This document shows, piece by piece, positions 1-8,293 of a DNA stretch of 64,000 bases (its first letter is position 1; each line of letters opens with the position of its first letter). The stretch lies in contig CAYLLN010000013.1 in the NCBI GenBank assembly GCA_964384375.1, positions 45,638-109,637 of the forward strand, read 5' to 3'. The notes below the pieces were generated by a model. The model did not search any database. It saw only the letters and a program-made list of their open reading frames with translations, and was not told where the DNA came from. The DNA is from CAYLLN01 sp964384375 (GTDB lineage: Bacteria; Planctomycetota; Planctomycetia; Pirellulales; Pirellulaceae). The position numbers and the translations under genes were made by a program.

Positions 1-767
1 TCGACGAGCCGCGTCAGGACCGGCCCGTTGTACGGCCCGCCTTGCCTCGCGGCAAAGCACTGGCCGGAAAGATTGCCATATCGATACAAACTCTCGGCGA
101 ATTGAGCGAAGTCACCGGTTCCCGCCGCCGGGACCAAGCCGTCGCGAGCCTCGGCAATCAGCCGCTCGGTTACATCCGCGGGAATCGCCGGCAGGGTGTC
201 CATCGCTGCCGATTCGTTGTCGCCGGCCAGCCCCGTCAGCCCCGTCGGTCGCACCAGGACGAATCGCCACTGGGCAGGCATGTCGATCCGGCAGTCGAGC
301 GGAGAGATCGGCTCGCCGGGAAGTTTTCCTTGCTCGACGATGAGCCCTCCCTGCACGAAGCCGTAAGTTCCGACCGCCGACCGCAGGCCGCGGCCAACGC
401 TGAGCGCCAGTTCCTGGGGCGATTGGCTCGGCAAACCGACGAAGGCGCTCAGCCCCGCAGCGATGGCGAGTCCTAGCTGCGTTCCCGTTCCGAGGCCGGC
501 GTGCTCTGGTGGAGCGTCGCCGATTTCGATTCGGCAGCCGGGCAGCGGCAGCCGATGAAACTCCGTCCAGCGGCGGGCGAAGACAATCGCGCGATCCGAG
601 AGCGGACCGACCGCCTCGAGTCGATCGCTTGCTCGAATCACCAACCGCAACCCCGGCCGCTCGACCATCACCCCAACGCCGCCAAACTGCCGGCCGCCTG
701 TGCCGGCCAGTGACCAGAGGCCGAAGTGGAGTCGGCTGGGTGCGGCGATGTGGACGGAGGGAGCCAT
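1..767 (-). CDS. beta-ribofuranosylaminobenzene 5'-phosphate synthase (partial, C-terminus outside window)
   Basis: Translating the minus strand from the ATG at 765-767 gives an open frame running off the window start, so about 255 N-terminal residues are visible. The N-terminus (APSRLHFGLW, then FGGVGVMVERPG) and a glycine/serine-rich GTGTQLGLAIA segment are typical of beta-RFAP synthase, a GHMP-kinase-fold enzyme. The family condenses p-aminobenzoate with phosphoribosyl pyrophosphate and releases CO2 and pyrophosphate, the first committed step of methanopterin synthesis. The downstream pabA/pabB genes on the same strand make the p-aminobenzoate substrate, which supports the call. The DUF447 gene lies 7 bases upstream, so the genes are probably co-transcribed. 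The family is known from archaea, methylotrophs and planctomycetes. Confidence 0.85.
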   Translation of the reverse strand, partial: MAPSVHIAAPSRLHFGLWSLAGTGGRQFGGVGVMVERPGLRLVIRASDRLEAVGPLSDRAIVFARRWTEFHRLPLPGCRIEIGDAPPEHAGLGTGTQLGLAIAAGLSAFVGLPSQSPQELALSVGRGLRSAVGTYGFVQGGLIVEQGKLPGEPISPLDCRIDMPAQWRFVLVRPTGLTGLAGDNESAAMDTLPAIPADVTERLIAEARDGLVPAAGTGDFAQFAESLYRYGNLSGQCFAARQGGPYNGPVLTRLV

Positions 768-774
768 TCAGGGA

Positions 775-1374
775 TCAGGAATCAGGAGTCAGTTGGCTGT
801 GGACGTAGTCGCTCAAGAAATCGAACGCAATGCGTTCCTGCTTGCCCGACGTTTTCTCGATCAGTATCGCCAGCCGCTTCATCTCGGCCCGGATTTCGTC
901 GGCCGGCAAAATGCCGATGCGGGTGGCCAGGATCGCGGCTTCGAGGACGGCGTGCTTGGCCCGGTTGAAGCCGAAGAATTCTCGGACCGTACCTCGCTCG
1001 ACGACGTCACAAACGATGGTCGTCCGTTCGTTCATATCGTCCAGCCGCGCGATGTGGAACGCAAACCACCGGCAGCAATCGGCCAGCCGCAGGAGCCCCG
1101 TGTCGCCTGCCGGAACCAGCTCCGGCAGCGGGTCGAGTTTGCCGACCGCTGCACGGGCGATGAGCAGCACGTCGTCGGTCACATGCAGCACGCCTGCCCC
1201 ATATTGTTTCAGGTTTTGATAGGTCTGCGACGTGCGAAACGGCCGAAGCACCAGTCGCGTGAGTTCGCGATCAACCCGCGGTCCCATCGGCGCCACGTTC
1301 CACGTTCCGTCCGCCGACTGCGTCGTGACGATCCCTTCCAGAATCAAATCGTCGGTGGAATCGGCAGGACTCAT
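775..1374 (-). CDS. DUF447-family protein of the H4MPT cluster
   Basis: This 199-aa soluble protein begins by describing a small beta-barrel pattern (LILEGIVTTQSADGTWNVAPMG) followed by conserved-looking RPFRTSQTYQNLK and GAGVLHVTDDVLLIARAA blocks. I recognise this as the DUF447 family, flavin-reductase-like split barrels that accompany tetrahydromethanopterin genes in methylotrophs and planctomycetes. Its exact reaction is not established. It begins one base from the end of the upstream pabA gene (stop at 1376) and precedes beta-RFAP synthase, so operon membership is very likely. A role in making or reducing the pterin cofactor is inferred from context and not from any catalytic motif I can point to. 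Confidence 0.75.
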   Translation of the reverse strand: MSPADSTDDLILEGIVTTQSADGTWNVAPMGPRVDRELTRLVLRPFRTSQTYQNLKQYGAGVLHVTDDVLLIARAAVGKLDPLPELVPAGDTGLLRLADCCRWFAFHIARLDDMNERTTIVCDVVERGTVREFFGFNRAKHAVLEAAILATRIGILPADEIRAEMKRLAILIEKTSGKQERIAFDFLSDYVHSQLTPDS

Positions 1375-1375
1375 C

Positions 1376-2035
1376 TCAAAACGTGACCGGGCGGCTGGGT
1401 AGTGCGGGCTCTCGCGGTGGCAGGGGACGTTCGCTCTCTATCGTCGGCAGGCGGACGGGAGCGGGCAATCCCGCCTCACGCAAAAAGCCGGCGAGCAGCT
1501 CGTAACCGCATTCGGTCAGGATCGACTCGGGATGAAACTGCACTCCGAACACCGGCCGGTGGCGATGGGCGATCGCCATGATCGTCCCGTCGGTCGTGCG
1601 AGCGGTCACCACGAGTTCGCTGGGGAGTGACGCTTCCTCCACGACGAGCGAATGGTAGCGGCCGACGGTCAGCGGATTGGGAAGTCCCGCGAAGATGCCG
1701 CGGCCGTCATGTTCGATCTCACTGGCCCGCCCGTGCATCGGCTCGCTCGCTCTCACGACTTTGCCGCCGAGTGCCGCGCCGATCGTTTGATGTCCCAGGC
1801 AAACGCCGAGAATCGGGACTTTGTCGGCAAACGCTCGCACAACGGCAAGCGAGCAACCTGCTTCCGTCGGCGTGCAGGGTCCGGGGGATAAGACAATAGC
1901 CGCCGGTGCGAGCCGTGCGATCGCCGCAACATCGACCGCGTCGTTACGCACGACGCGCGTCTCCTGCCCCAGCCGTGCGAAGTAGCGGGCCAGGTTGTGG
2001 ACGAAGCTGTCGTAGTTGTCGATGAGGAGGATCAA
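1376..2035 (-). CDS. pabA: aminodeoxychorismate/anthranilate synthase glutaminase component
   Basis: This class I glutamine amidotransferase subunit (about 219 aa) supplies ammonia from glutamine to the chorismate-aminating partner. The N-terminal ILLIDNYDSFVHNL, the oxyanion segment VLSPGPCTP, the nucleophile elbow GVCLGHQ (catalytic Cys) and the FGVQFHPES block (His and Glu) are all present. The frame stays open far upstream, but homology begins only at ILLIDNY, so I chose the TTG at 2033-2035, which follows the stop of pabB. There is no ATG or GTG near this point and no clear Shine-Dalgarno, so translational coupling to pabB is likely. With beta-RFAP synthase in the same operon, the product feeds p-aminobenzoate into H4MPT as well as folate. 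A dual role in tryptophan synthesis cannot be excluded. Confidence 0.88.
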   Translation of the reverse strand: MILLIDNYDSFVHNLARYFARLGQETRVVRNDAVDVAAIARLAPAAIVLSPGPCTPTEAGCSLAVVRAFADKVPILGVCLGHQTIGAALGGKVVRASEPMHGRASEIEHDGRGIFAGLPNPLTVGRYHSLVVEEASLPSELVVTARTTDGTIMAIAHRHRPVFGVQFHPESILTECGYELLAGFLREAGLPAPVRLPTIESERPLPPREPALPSRPVTF

Positions 2036-2049
2036 GGGGCTGGGGATGA

Positions 2050-3462
2050 CTAAACGAGCGATCGGATAAGTCCCGTCGCCTTGTGCCAGGTTTCTTCGTA
2101 CTCCGCTTGCGGCGACGACTGGGCGACAATGCCGCCGCCGACGGGAAGCTGCCACCACCCGTGGCTGGCGGTGATCGTCCGAATCAGGATCGACAGGTCG
2201 AGCCAGCCGTCGAAGCCGAGGTAGCCAATCGAGCCACAATAGGCACCGCGGGCGGTCGGCTCTAACTCGGCAATAATCTCCATCGCCCGCGCCTTTGGGG
2301 CGCCGGTGATCGAGCCGCCTGGAAAGGCCGCACGCACGAGGTCGATCGGCGAACACTCCGGCCGGAGCGTTCCGGTCACCGCGGAAACGAGATGCTGCAC
2401 GAAGGCGTACGATTCGAGTTCGCAAAGCTGCGTGACGCGGACGCTATCCGCCTGACACGCGCGGGCCAGGTCGTTCCTCAGCAAATCGAGAATCATGATG
2501 TTCTCGGCCCGATCCTTGTCGCTGGCGAGCAGTTCGTCGCCAGCAAACAAGTCGGCTTCGGCCCGGGCCGTGCGGCGGCGTGTCCCTTTGATGGGCCGGG
2601 CCTCGACGCGGCCGGCCTGCACGCTGACCAGCCGCTCGGGCGAGGCGCTGGCAATCTGCACGTCTCCCAGGTCAAACCAGGCGGCGAAAGTCGCTGGATT
2701 TCGCTGCCGCAGCCGGAGGTAGAGCGACATGGGGTCGCTCGCCGCCGGAAACAAAAGCCGCTGGGCGAGGTTGACCTGAAAGATGTCGCCGGCATGGATG
2801 TAGTCGATGGCCCGCTGGACCGCGGCTTTGTAGGCATCGGCGGTGAAGTTGCTCGCGAGACCAGCGGGACCGGGGACGGGATACGACGGGGCGAGCAGGT
2901 CGGCTGCCAGAGACTCGGCAGTTGCCGATCGCGGTATGCTGCCCGACAGCGGCTCGGTTAGCCACGCTTGAAACTGCGCAATCCGTTCCGTCGCGCGGCG
3001 AAAGCGTCGGTCCGGATCGGTCTCCGGAAATCCTTGCGAAACGAGCCACGCTCGGTGCTCGGCGTGATCCAGCGCGAGCACGACGTCGTAGAGCCCCATC
3101 GCCAGTGCGGGGACTTCAAACTCGTCGTGTGTAGCCGGGGCGACATTCTCCAAGCTGCGCGACAAGTCGTAGGACAGCAGTCCTGCCGCTCCGCCTTGAA
3201 ACGGCGGCAGATCGCCACGATGCGCGGCCTGCCACGGTGCGATCTTCGCGGAGAGGAGCGCGAGGCCGTCGCTTCCATTTGCGGGGACCGCGAAAAAGTC
3301 GAACGGATCAGCCGTGAGAAACGAATACCGCCCTAGTCGGTTTTCACGGAGAGCACTGTCGTGCAGCAGACAGTGCGGCTTGCTGGACAAACGAACGAGG
3401 GCCGCTTCCACATCCGGCGCGGGTTGCAATTCGACGGCGAGGGGAAACTGCGGCTGGCTCAT
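2050..3462 (-). CDS. pabB: aminodeoxychorismate synthase component I
   Basis: This 470-aa chorismate-binding enzyme aminates chorismate to 4-amino-4-deoxychorismate. The C-terminal half carries the family hallmarks: PIKGTRRR, DKDRAENIMILDLLRNDL, GSITGAPKARAMEII and the terminal VGGGIVAQSSPQAEYEET. The Lys in PIKGT is the residue that separates PabB from anthranilate synthase TrpE, which has Ala there, so PabB is preferred. The N-terminal part (SLLHDSALRENRLGRYSFLTADP-like) is the usual domain I. The start overlaps the stop of the DUF6513 gene by four bases (3459-3462), and pabA follows, giving a tight p-aminobenzoate module inside an H4MPT cluster. No pabC (lyase) gene is visible in this window. 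Confidence 0.92.
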   Translation of the reverse strand: MSQPQFPLAVELQPAPDVEAALVRLSSKPHCLLHDSALRENRLGRYSFLTADPFDFFAVPANGSDGLALLSAKIAPWQAAHRGDLPPFQGGAAGLLSYDLSRSLENVAPATHDEFEVPALAMGLYDVVLALDHAEHRAWLVSQGFPETDPDRRFRRATERIAQFQAWLTEPLSGSIPRSATAESLAADLLAPSYPVPGPAGLASNFTADAYKAAVQRAIDYIHAGDIFQVNLAQRLLFPAASDPMSLYLRLRQRNPATFAAWFDLGDVQIASASPERLVSVQAGRVEARPIKGTRRRTARAEADLFAGDELLASDKDRAENIMILDLLRNDLARACQADSVRVTQLCELESYAFVQHLVSAVTGTLRPECSPIDLVRAAFPGGSITGAPKARAMEIIAELEPTARGAYCGSIGYLGFDGWLDLSILIRTITASHGWWQLPVGGGIVAQSSPQAEYEETWHKATGLIRSLV

Positions 3463-4916
3463 GGGGGAGCCTCCGCTTCGCCGCTGCTCGCTTTGTCAGC
3501 TCGACCGACAGAAGATTTCCGCAGCCGATGACTCTCCTCCGCGACGGTCAGGTAGCCCCAATCGAGTGCCTCGTCCTGCCGATACTGCTTGCTGAGTGCC
3601 AGGGCGATCGACGCCTTCGCCAGCTCAAAGCCGAGATAGAACGCATGCGATGGATCGACCGGCTGCGGCGAATGACGATCGTCCGCGCCGCCAAAACCCG
3701 GATGCAGTAGTCGCTCGAAAATCAGGAATGGATCGTGGTCGGCCAGATGCAAATTCGGTCCGATCAGGTGCAACTCGTCCCCCTCAGCAAAGACGCGGTA
3801 ATTACGGTCCTTGATCTGAGCGGCAAGCTGGGCCAGCGCTACCGGTCCGAATTCGACCACCTTCTCGTCCCGCAGCGTCACGAGCCGCGGTTCGAGGTGC
3901 TTCGGCGGGACGCGGTTGCGAATCGCGTAGTGGACCAGCTGCCGGGCCAAATCGCACTCGCGGACCGATGTGCGAGCCCAGTTGATCACCTCCGTCGTCA
4001 GGATGCTCCGAATGCCGACCTCTTCGCAGAAGCCGAGCAAGAGCACGTTTATGCCGGCGGAGTCGGCATCGGTCAGCTCGGTGAGATTGCCGATTCCCAT
4101 CAGCATTTCGGCATCGGGATAGCGGCGGCGAACCTCCAGATAGCGGCCCAGGCTGGCCGCGAAACCGCAACCGATCGGCTCGATGACCGGATCGATCCGG
4201 AGCGGAATGCCCGCCGCCGCGAGCCGTTCCACCGTTTCGTCGAGGCCGCCGAGCGTCGCAAAATCATCGGGGATAACAACCACTTCGCACCCCCAGTCGC
4301 GGGCCGCGTCGCGATTCGAGGCGTTGACCGAAAGGACTAGTTCCGCACCGGCCGCGACGGCAGGGGCAATCTCGGCCGGATTCAGGCTGTCGATCGACAC
4401 GCGATGCCCTTCGGCCTTGAGTACGCGGACGCACTCGCCAACGCCGGCCCACGGCTCCCCCGGATCGCAGCCGACATCGATGAGGTCCGCTCCCGATGCA
4501 CGGTACTTGGCCGCTTGGTCGAGGATTGCCCGGAGAGTCAGCCGCGGAGCGTGGTTGATCTCGGCCAGAATCTCGATGTCATATCCGCCATAGTCCGCGG
4601 GCCGCTTGCTGCCACGGCCGAACATTTCGTCCAGCCGTCGCAGATCGCGAGGGCCACGTTCCACCTTCGTGCCCGCTGCCGCTTCGATTGGAGCGAGATC
4701 CCCTTCGCAGTAGCCGGGGACGATCACGCGGCTCGGCGGCTTGTCGATTCGCAGGTGCTTGGCAATCCACGCGGGCGTCATGAGCGCCGCGACTGTGATC
4801 GGCAGCACGTCGATCGTGTAATCGAAACCGACTTCGCGAGCCAGCCGCTCGACGACCGAGCGGAGCGAGTACTCGGCGAGTCGGCCGGTGACGAAGTGGA
4901 TCAGTTCGCGGGACAT
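3459..4916 (-). CDS. DUF6513 / dihydropteroate-synthase-like pterin-binding protein
   Basis: The 485-aa protein has an N-terminal region of about 140 aa (starting MSRELIHFVTGRLAEYSLR) of the DUF6513 type, followed by a TIM-barrel pterin-binding domain. Features such as YDIEILAEINHAPRLT, GADLIDVGCDPGEPW, GHRVSIDSLNP, AELVLSVNAS and RIDPVIEPIGCG resemble the strands of dihydropteroate synthase (the ‘IDVGxxPG’ and ‘SIDS’ strands). Family members occur in archaea, methylotrophs and planctomycetes next to H4MPT genes. They have been proposed to act in methanopterin assembly, but the reaction is not settled. The gene opens an overlapping run with pabB and pabA. The SDR gene lies upstream on the same strand, 48 bases away. 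Confidence 0.8.
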   Translation of the reverse strand: MSRELIHFVTGRLAEYSLRSVVERLAREVGFDYTIDVLPITVAALMTPAWIAKHLRIDKPPSRVIVPGYCEGDLAPIEAAAGTKVERGPRDLRRLDEMFGRGSKRPADYGGYDIEILAEINHAPRLTLRAILDQAAKYRASGADLIDVGCDPGEPWAGVGECVRVLKAEGHRVSIDSLNPAEIAPAVAAGAELVLSVNASNRDAARDWGCEVVVIPDDFATLGGLDETVERLAAAGIPLRIDPVIEPIGCGFAASLGRYLEVRRRYPDAEMLMGIGNLTELTDADSAGINVLLLGFCEEVGIRSILTTEVINWARTSVRECDLARQLVHYAIRNRVPPKHLEPRLVTLRDEKVVEFGPVALAQLAAQIKDRNYRVFAEGDELHLIGPNLHLADHDPFLIFERLLHPGFGGADDRHSPQPVDPSHAFYLGFELAKASIALALSKQYRQDEALDWGYLTVAEESHRLRKSSVGRADKASSGEAEAPP

Positions 4917-4964
4917 GTGCGAGTCGCAAACGCCGTGGTTCCAGGAGCTAACGCCCCGACGCCT

Positions 4965-5795
4965 TTATTCGAAGCGGAAACCGCCGTTGACGTCGATCAC
5001 TTGCCCGGTGATGAAGTCGGCTGCCGGCGAGAGGAGGAACAGGGCGGCGCGGGCCACGTCGTCGGGCGTTCCCCAGCGGCCGCGCAGGGCCTGCCGCTTG
5101 GCTCGCGACTGCCAATAGTCGGATGCCTGCTCTCCCCACGCGGTCCGAATCCAGCCAGGACAGAGGCAGTTGACGCGGACTTCCGGCGCGAGCGACTGAG
5201 CGAGGCTGCGGCTGAAGGACATGATCGCTCCTTTGATCGCGGCAAACATCTCGCCGCTGTCGCCGGCCATCCCTTGCTCGGCCTGATCCCAACCGAGATT
5301 CAGAATCGAGCCGCTGCCGCGTCCCTTCATCCGGCTGCCGACAGCGCGCGACAGATGAATCGTCGCCTCGACATCGACCTGCCACAGTTCGCGGAGCTTG
5401 CGATCGAACGTCCAACTGGCGGCCTCGCCCGTCAGCACATCCGCACCTGCGCAATTCACCCACAGGTCGATGCCGTTCTTCCAGGCCCAAGCCTCGTCCA
5501 CGAGGCGCTCGCGCGCACCGGCCACGGCCAGATCGCCGATCAGCGCCTTCGCCTGGCTGCCACTTTGGGCGATTTGCTCGGCCAGTTCCTGCGCCGCCCC
5601 GGCCCGTCGATAGCCGTGGACAACGACCTCAGCCCCTTCAACTGCCAAGGCGAGAGCGATCGCGCGCCCAATGCCGCCGGACGCGCCGGTGACGACGGCG
5701 ACCTGACCGGCGAGTGAGCGGGATTTCGTTGGCTTGGAGTCCACAAACCTGTTGTAGTTGGCCCGCTGGAGCGTCACAAGGACAGCGTTGGCCAC
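4965..5795 (-). CDS. SDR-fold protein lacking the catalytic Tyr
   Basis: This protein has a classical short-chain dehydrogenase Rossmann fold: TGASGGIG at residues 36-43, an NCAG motif, and the PGWIRTAWG and FITGQVIDVNGG blocks near the C-terminus. The active-site YxxxK is FxxxK here (F184, K188; the codon at 5244-5246 reads TTT on the minus strand). The segment normally holding the catalytic Ser reads ILNLGWDQ. It may bind a nucleotide without classical carbonyl reduction, or use another proton donor. Its position just upstream of the H4MPT/pABA genes suggests a pterin-related role, which is inference. The start is uncertain: GTG 5795 gives 276 aa and an internal GTG at 5744 gives 259 aa. 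The shorter form would leave 80 bp for a promoter shared with aat. Confidence 0.85.
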   Translation of the reverse strand: MANAVLVTLQRANYNRFVDSKPTKSRSLAGQVAVVTGASGGIGRAIALALAVEGAEVVVHGYRRAGAAQELAEQIAQSGSQAKALIGDLAVAGARERLVDEAWAWKNGIDLWVNCAGADVLTGEAASWTFDRKLRELWQVDVEATIHLSRAVGSRMKGRGSGSILNLGWDQAEQGMAGDSGEMFAAIKGAIMSFSRSLAQSLAPEVRVNCLCPGWIRTAWGEQASDYWQSRAKRQALRGRWGTPDDVARAALFLLSPAADFITGQVIDVNGGFRFE

Positions 5796-5824
5796 GGCCG
5801 CCCGCCCGGTTATTCTGAACTCCG

Positions 5825-6517
5825 ATGCAACGCCCGCCTCCGCAGCCCCCCCGATTTCCCCCCGTGGAAGCCGCCGGTCCCGACGGCCTGCTCATGACTG
5901 GCGGCTCGCTCGCGCCGGACTGGATGCTCACCGCCTACAGCCGGGGGATCTTCCCGATGCCGATCAAGATCAGCCGGCAACGGACGATTGCGTGGCTCGC
6001 CCCTGATCCGCGCGGGATTCTGGAATTCGACGCACTGCACCTTTCGCGGCGTCTGGTGCGGCGGATTCGCCGGGGTGAATTCCGCTTCTCGTTTGATACC
6101 GCGTTTGCCGACGTCGTCGAGGCGTGTGCCGAACCCCGGCCGGACCAGACCGACGGCGACGTGTGGCTCACGCTCGCGATGCAAAACGCCTACGTCACGC
6201 TGCACAAGATCGGCTACGCCCACAGTGTCGAGGTGTGGCAGGAGGGGCAACTCGTCGGCGGCGTCTTCGGCGTGGCCGTGCGCGGCCTGTTCGCCGGCGA
6301 GTCGATGTTTCACCGCGTGACCGACGCCTCCAAAGCGGCCCTGGCGGCACTCGTCATCCACCTGCAAAGTCGCGGATACAGCCTGCTCGACGTGCAATGG
6401 ACCAACGCCCATACCCGGAGCCTGGGCGCAATCGACATCCCACGCAGCGCCTACATGGCTCGACTTCGTCTTGCCATGTTGCAGCCGGTGACGTTTGGAA
6501 TCGAGCGGCCACGGTGA
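5825..6517 (+). CDS. aat: leucyl/phenylalanyl-tRNA-protein transferase
   Basis: Aat moves Leu or Phe from charged tRNA to the N-terminus of proteins that start with Arg or Lys, marking them for ClpS/ClpAP degradation. The 230-aa length is usual for the family. Signature blocks are visible: LLMTGGSLAPDWMLTAYSRGIFPM near the start, ILEFDALHLSRRL, GYAHSVEVWQ, LVGGVFGVAVRGLFAGESMFHR, and LLDVQWTNAHTRSLGA near the C-terminus. The gene is divergent from the SDR gene and convergent with the cyclophilin gene: its stop at 6515-6517 directly abuts the cyclophilin stop at 6518. Confidence 0.95.
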   Translation: MQRPPPQPPRFPPVEAAGPDGLLMTGGSLAPDWMLTAYSRGIFPMPIKISRQRTIAWLAPDPRGILEFDALHLSRRLVRRIRRGEFRFSFDTAFADVVEACAEPRPDQTDGDVWLTLAMQNAYVTLHKIGYAHSVEVWQEGQLVGGVFGVAVRGLFAGESMFHRVTDASKAALAALVIHLQSRGYSLLDVQWTNAHTRSLGAIDIPRSAYMARLRLAMLQPVTFGIERPR

Positions 6518-6961
6518 CTACTTCGCGTCCGGCTCTTCCGTGATCGTCACTGTTTTCATCGTGTCACCCACCTTGATCGCGTTGACGACGTCTTGACCGG
6601 AGAGCACCTTGCCGAAGACCGAGTGCTTGCCGTCGAGCCACGGCGTGGCAATGTGCGTGATGAAGAACTGCGAGCCGTTCGTGTTCGGGCCGGCATTGGC
6701 CATCGAGAGGATGCCGGGGCCGCTGTGCTTCAGTTCGGGGTGAAATTCGTCGGCGAACTTGTAGCCCGCGTCGCCGGTGCCAGTTCCTTTGGGACAGCCG
6801 GTTTGGACCATGAAGTCGGCGATGACGCGGTGGAATTTGAGGCCGTTGTAGAAGCCCTTCTTGGTCAGATCCTCGAAGTTTTTGACCGTCTTGGGCGTCT
6901 TGTCGGCGAAGAGTTGCAGCTTGATCGTGCCGCGGCTCGTTTCGATGGTGGCGACCTTCAT
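6518..6961 (-). CDS. cyclophilin-type peptidyl-prolyl cis-trans isomerase
   Basis: This 147-aa single-domain cyclophilin catalyses proline cis-trans isomerisation. Core motifs are GLKFHRVIADFMVQTGCP, GPGILSMANAGPNTNGSQFFIT and WLDGKHSVFGKV, which include the catalytic Arg of FHRV and the QFF segment. The open frame extends further upstream, but the ATG at 6959-6961 is preceded by an AGGA ribosome site and matches the usual MKVATIETSRGTI start. There is no signal peptide, so it is cytoplasmic. The gene ends head-to-head with aat with no spacer. Confidence 0.94.
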   Translation of the reverse strand: MKVATIETSRGTIKLQLFADKTPKTVKNFEDLTKKGFYNGLKFHRVIADFMVQTGCPKGTGTGDAGYKFADEFHPELKHSGPGILSMANAGPNTNGSQFFITHIATPWLDGKHSVFGKVLSGQDVVNAIKVGDTMKTVTITEEPDAK

Positions 6962-7144
6962 GGAGAGTCCTTTCGGAGGGGAGGCGAGGTTTCTTGTGAA
7001 TGCTCCTTTATACCGCGAGCGGGCGGGAGTGTCCCAGGCGGGGGTGACGTCGACTTCTTTCGGAATCGCCGTGGGCGGCTGCGCCGACCACAGCCACCCC
7101 GAAGCCAACCGCAGTCACACGAAGACGAACAACTGCGGTCCGAC

Positions 7145-7747
7145 TTACGCTTCCACCGCTCGTTCCGGCGGCCAGAGGGCGAGAATCGCCAGGGCTGTAC
7201 CGCCGGCCAGAACTGCCGCGACCAGATGATCGGTCAGCAACACGGCGCTGTAAGCGATCGGCCAATGCATCCAGATGGCGTGCGTCACGTCGGTCAAAAG
7301 CACGATGAACACGACCGCAAGCAAGAGCAGACCGATGCGCTGCCAGATGGCACGCCGCTCGCGCAGTACAAGGGCCGCGGCCAGTGCGGCGATCACTCCC
7401 AGAGCGACGTTGAGCGCCAAATAGGCCGATGCCGCATCGCCCGAGAGGGCCTGATCGCGGCGTCCGAAGGCATAAATCGGCCAGTCGTTGCCGCTAGCGG
7501 CAACGAGGGCGACCGAATCCGGCGCGGGAGGCGCAAAGGTCGAACCGGCCGGGAGCGGCTCCAGATCGTCCGGCAGTTCCCCTCCCTTCGTCCGCGGCGG
7601 CAACTCGCGAGACAGTGTGATGACGCTCGTCGCAGGAAGCGGCATCCGGCCATACACATCGGGCCACGGCAGCACACGGCTGGAAAGCAGCCCCCAACCC
7701 TGGAGCAAGAGCGCTGCCGCCAATGCCGCCACAATCAATCTGGTCAT
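7145..7747 (-). CDS. hypothetical membrane protein
   Basis: This 200-aa protein was not recognised. The N-terminal hydrophobic stretch (LIVAALAAALLLQGWGLL) reads as a signal anchor. A Pro-rich extracytoplasmic loop of about 75 aa follows, then three further hydrophobic segments (ALNVALGVIAALAAALVL, IGLLLLAVVFIVLLTDV and LLTDHLVAAVLAGGTALAIL), so about four membrane segments in total. No enzymatic motif is visible. It lies between cyclophilin and the VOC gene on the same strand. Confidence 0.65.
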   Translation of the reverse strand: MTRLIVAALAAALLLQGWGLLSSRVLPWPDVYGRMPLPATSVITLSRELPPRTKGGELPDDLEPLPAGSTFAPPAPDSVALVAASGNDWPIYAFGRRDQALSGDAASAYLALNVALGVIAALAAALVLRERRAIWQRIGLLLLAVVFIVLLTDVTHAIWMHWPIAYSAVLLTDHLVAAVLAGGTALAILALWPPERAVEA

Positions 7748-7793
7748 GTCTGACTCCGTCGTTGGACTTGCCCCGAACGATCCGAAGTCCGCC

Positions 7794-8159
7794 TTACTTC
7801 ATCGAATGCAGTCCGACTCGATTTCCTTCCGTGTCGAGAAACATCCCACAAAAGCCGTGCTCGCCGATGCTGGTTTTCGGCATCACGACCTTCCCACCCG
7901 CGGCCTCCACTTTGCCAAGCGGAACCGCCAAATCGTCCCCGCCGTTGAGATAAACCGCCGTCCCTTGATCGCTCGGTTTGCAGTTCTCCATGTGAATCAG
8001 GGCGCCGCCGACGCCGCAATCCGACGGAAACATCGCCATCTGGCAGCCGAACATGTCAAAGCTTGACATTTCCAGCCCCAGCACCTGATTGTAAAATCGG
8101 ATCGCGCGAGCCAGGTCGGTGGTAGGAATCTCGAACCAGTTGAGGGCATTGGTGGCCAT
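7794..8159 (-). CDS. VOC-family (glyoxalase/bleomycin-resistance fold) protein
   Basis: The 121-aa protein has the paired beta-alpha-beta-beta-beta units of the vicinal-oxygen-chelate fold. It begins LNWFEIPTTDLARAIRFYNQVLGLEM and ends GFCGMFLDTEGNRVGLHSMK, both characteristic. Substrate cannot be told from sequence; small VOC proteins of this subtype are often called glyoxalase-like. A clear GAGGAG ribosome site precedes the ATG at 8157-8159. It is transcribed divergently from a TetR regulator 135 bp away, with a palindrome overlapping its predicted promoter, so it is the likely target of that regulator. Confidence 0.85.
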   Translation of the reverse strand: MATNALNWFEIPTTDLARAIRFYNQVLGLEMSSFDMFGCQMAMFPSDCGVGGALIHMENCKPSDQGTAVYLNGGDDLAVPLGKVEAAGGKVVMPKTSIGEHGFCGMFLDTEGNRVGLHSMK

Positions 8160-8213
8160 CGTGGACTCCTCAGGTTGAAATAGCGAAGGGGCCGCCCTGT
8201 TCCGCCGCGGCCT

Positions 8214-8241
8214 ATGGTAGCCGCAAACTTTACATTGTCAA
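8214..8241 (-). promoter_or_regulatory. predicted sigma-70 promoter of the VOC gene
   Basis: On the minus strand a perfect TTGACA (-35, 8241-8236) is followed after 16 bases by TACCAT (-10, 8219-8214, four of six matches). It lies about 55 bases upstream of the VOC start and overlaps the palindrome at 8216-8253. Confidence 0.45.
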
Positions 8242-8253
8242 GATTCGGCTACC
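8216..8253. promoter_or_regulatory. candidate TetR operator (inverted repeat)
   Basis: GGTAGCCG (8216-8223) and its exact reverse complement CGGCTACC (8246-8253) are separated by 22 bases and bracket the -35 and spacer of the predicted VOC promoter. The site lies between a TetR-type regulator and its divergent neighbour, the usual place for an autoregulatory operator. The spacer is longer than in most TetR operators, so two half-sites bound by separate dimers or a looped structure are also possible. Confidence 0.4.
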
Positions 8254-8293
8254 TGCCTCATTGTAACGGCACTGTTCTGCATCTGGGAATTCC

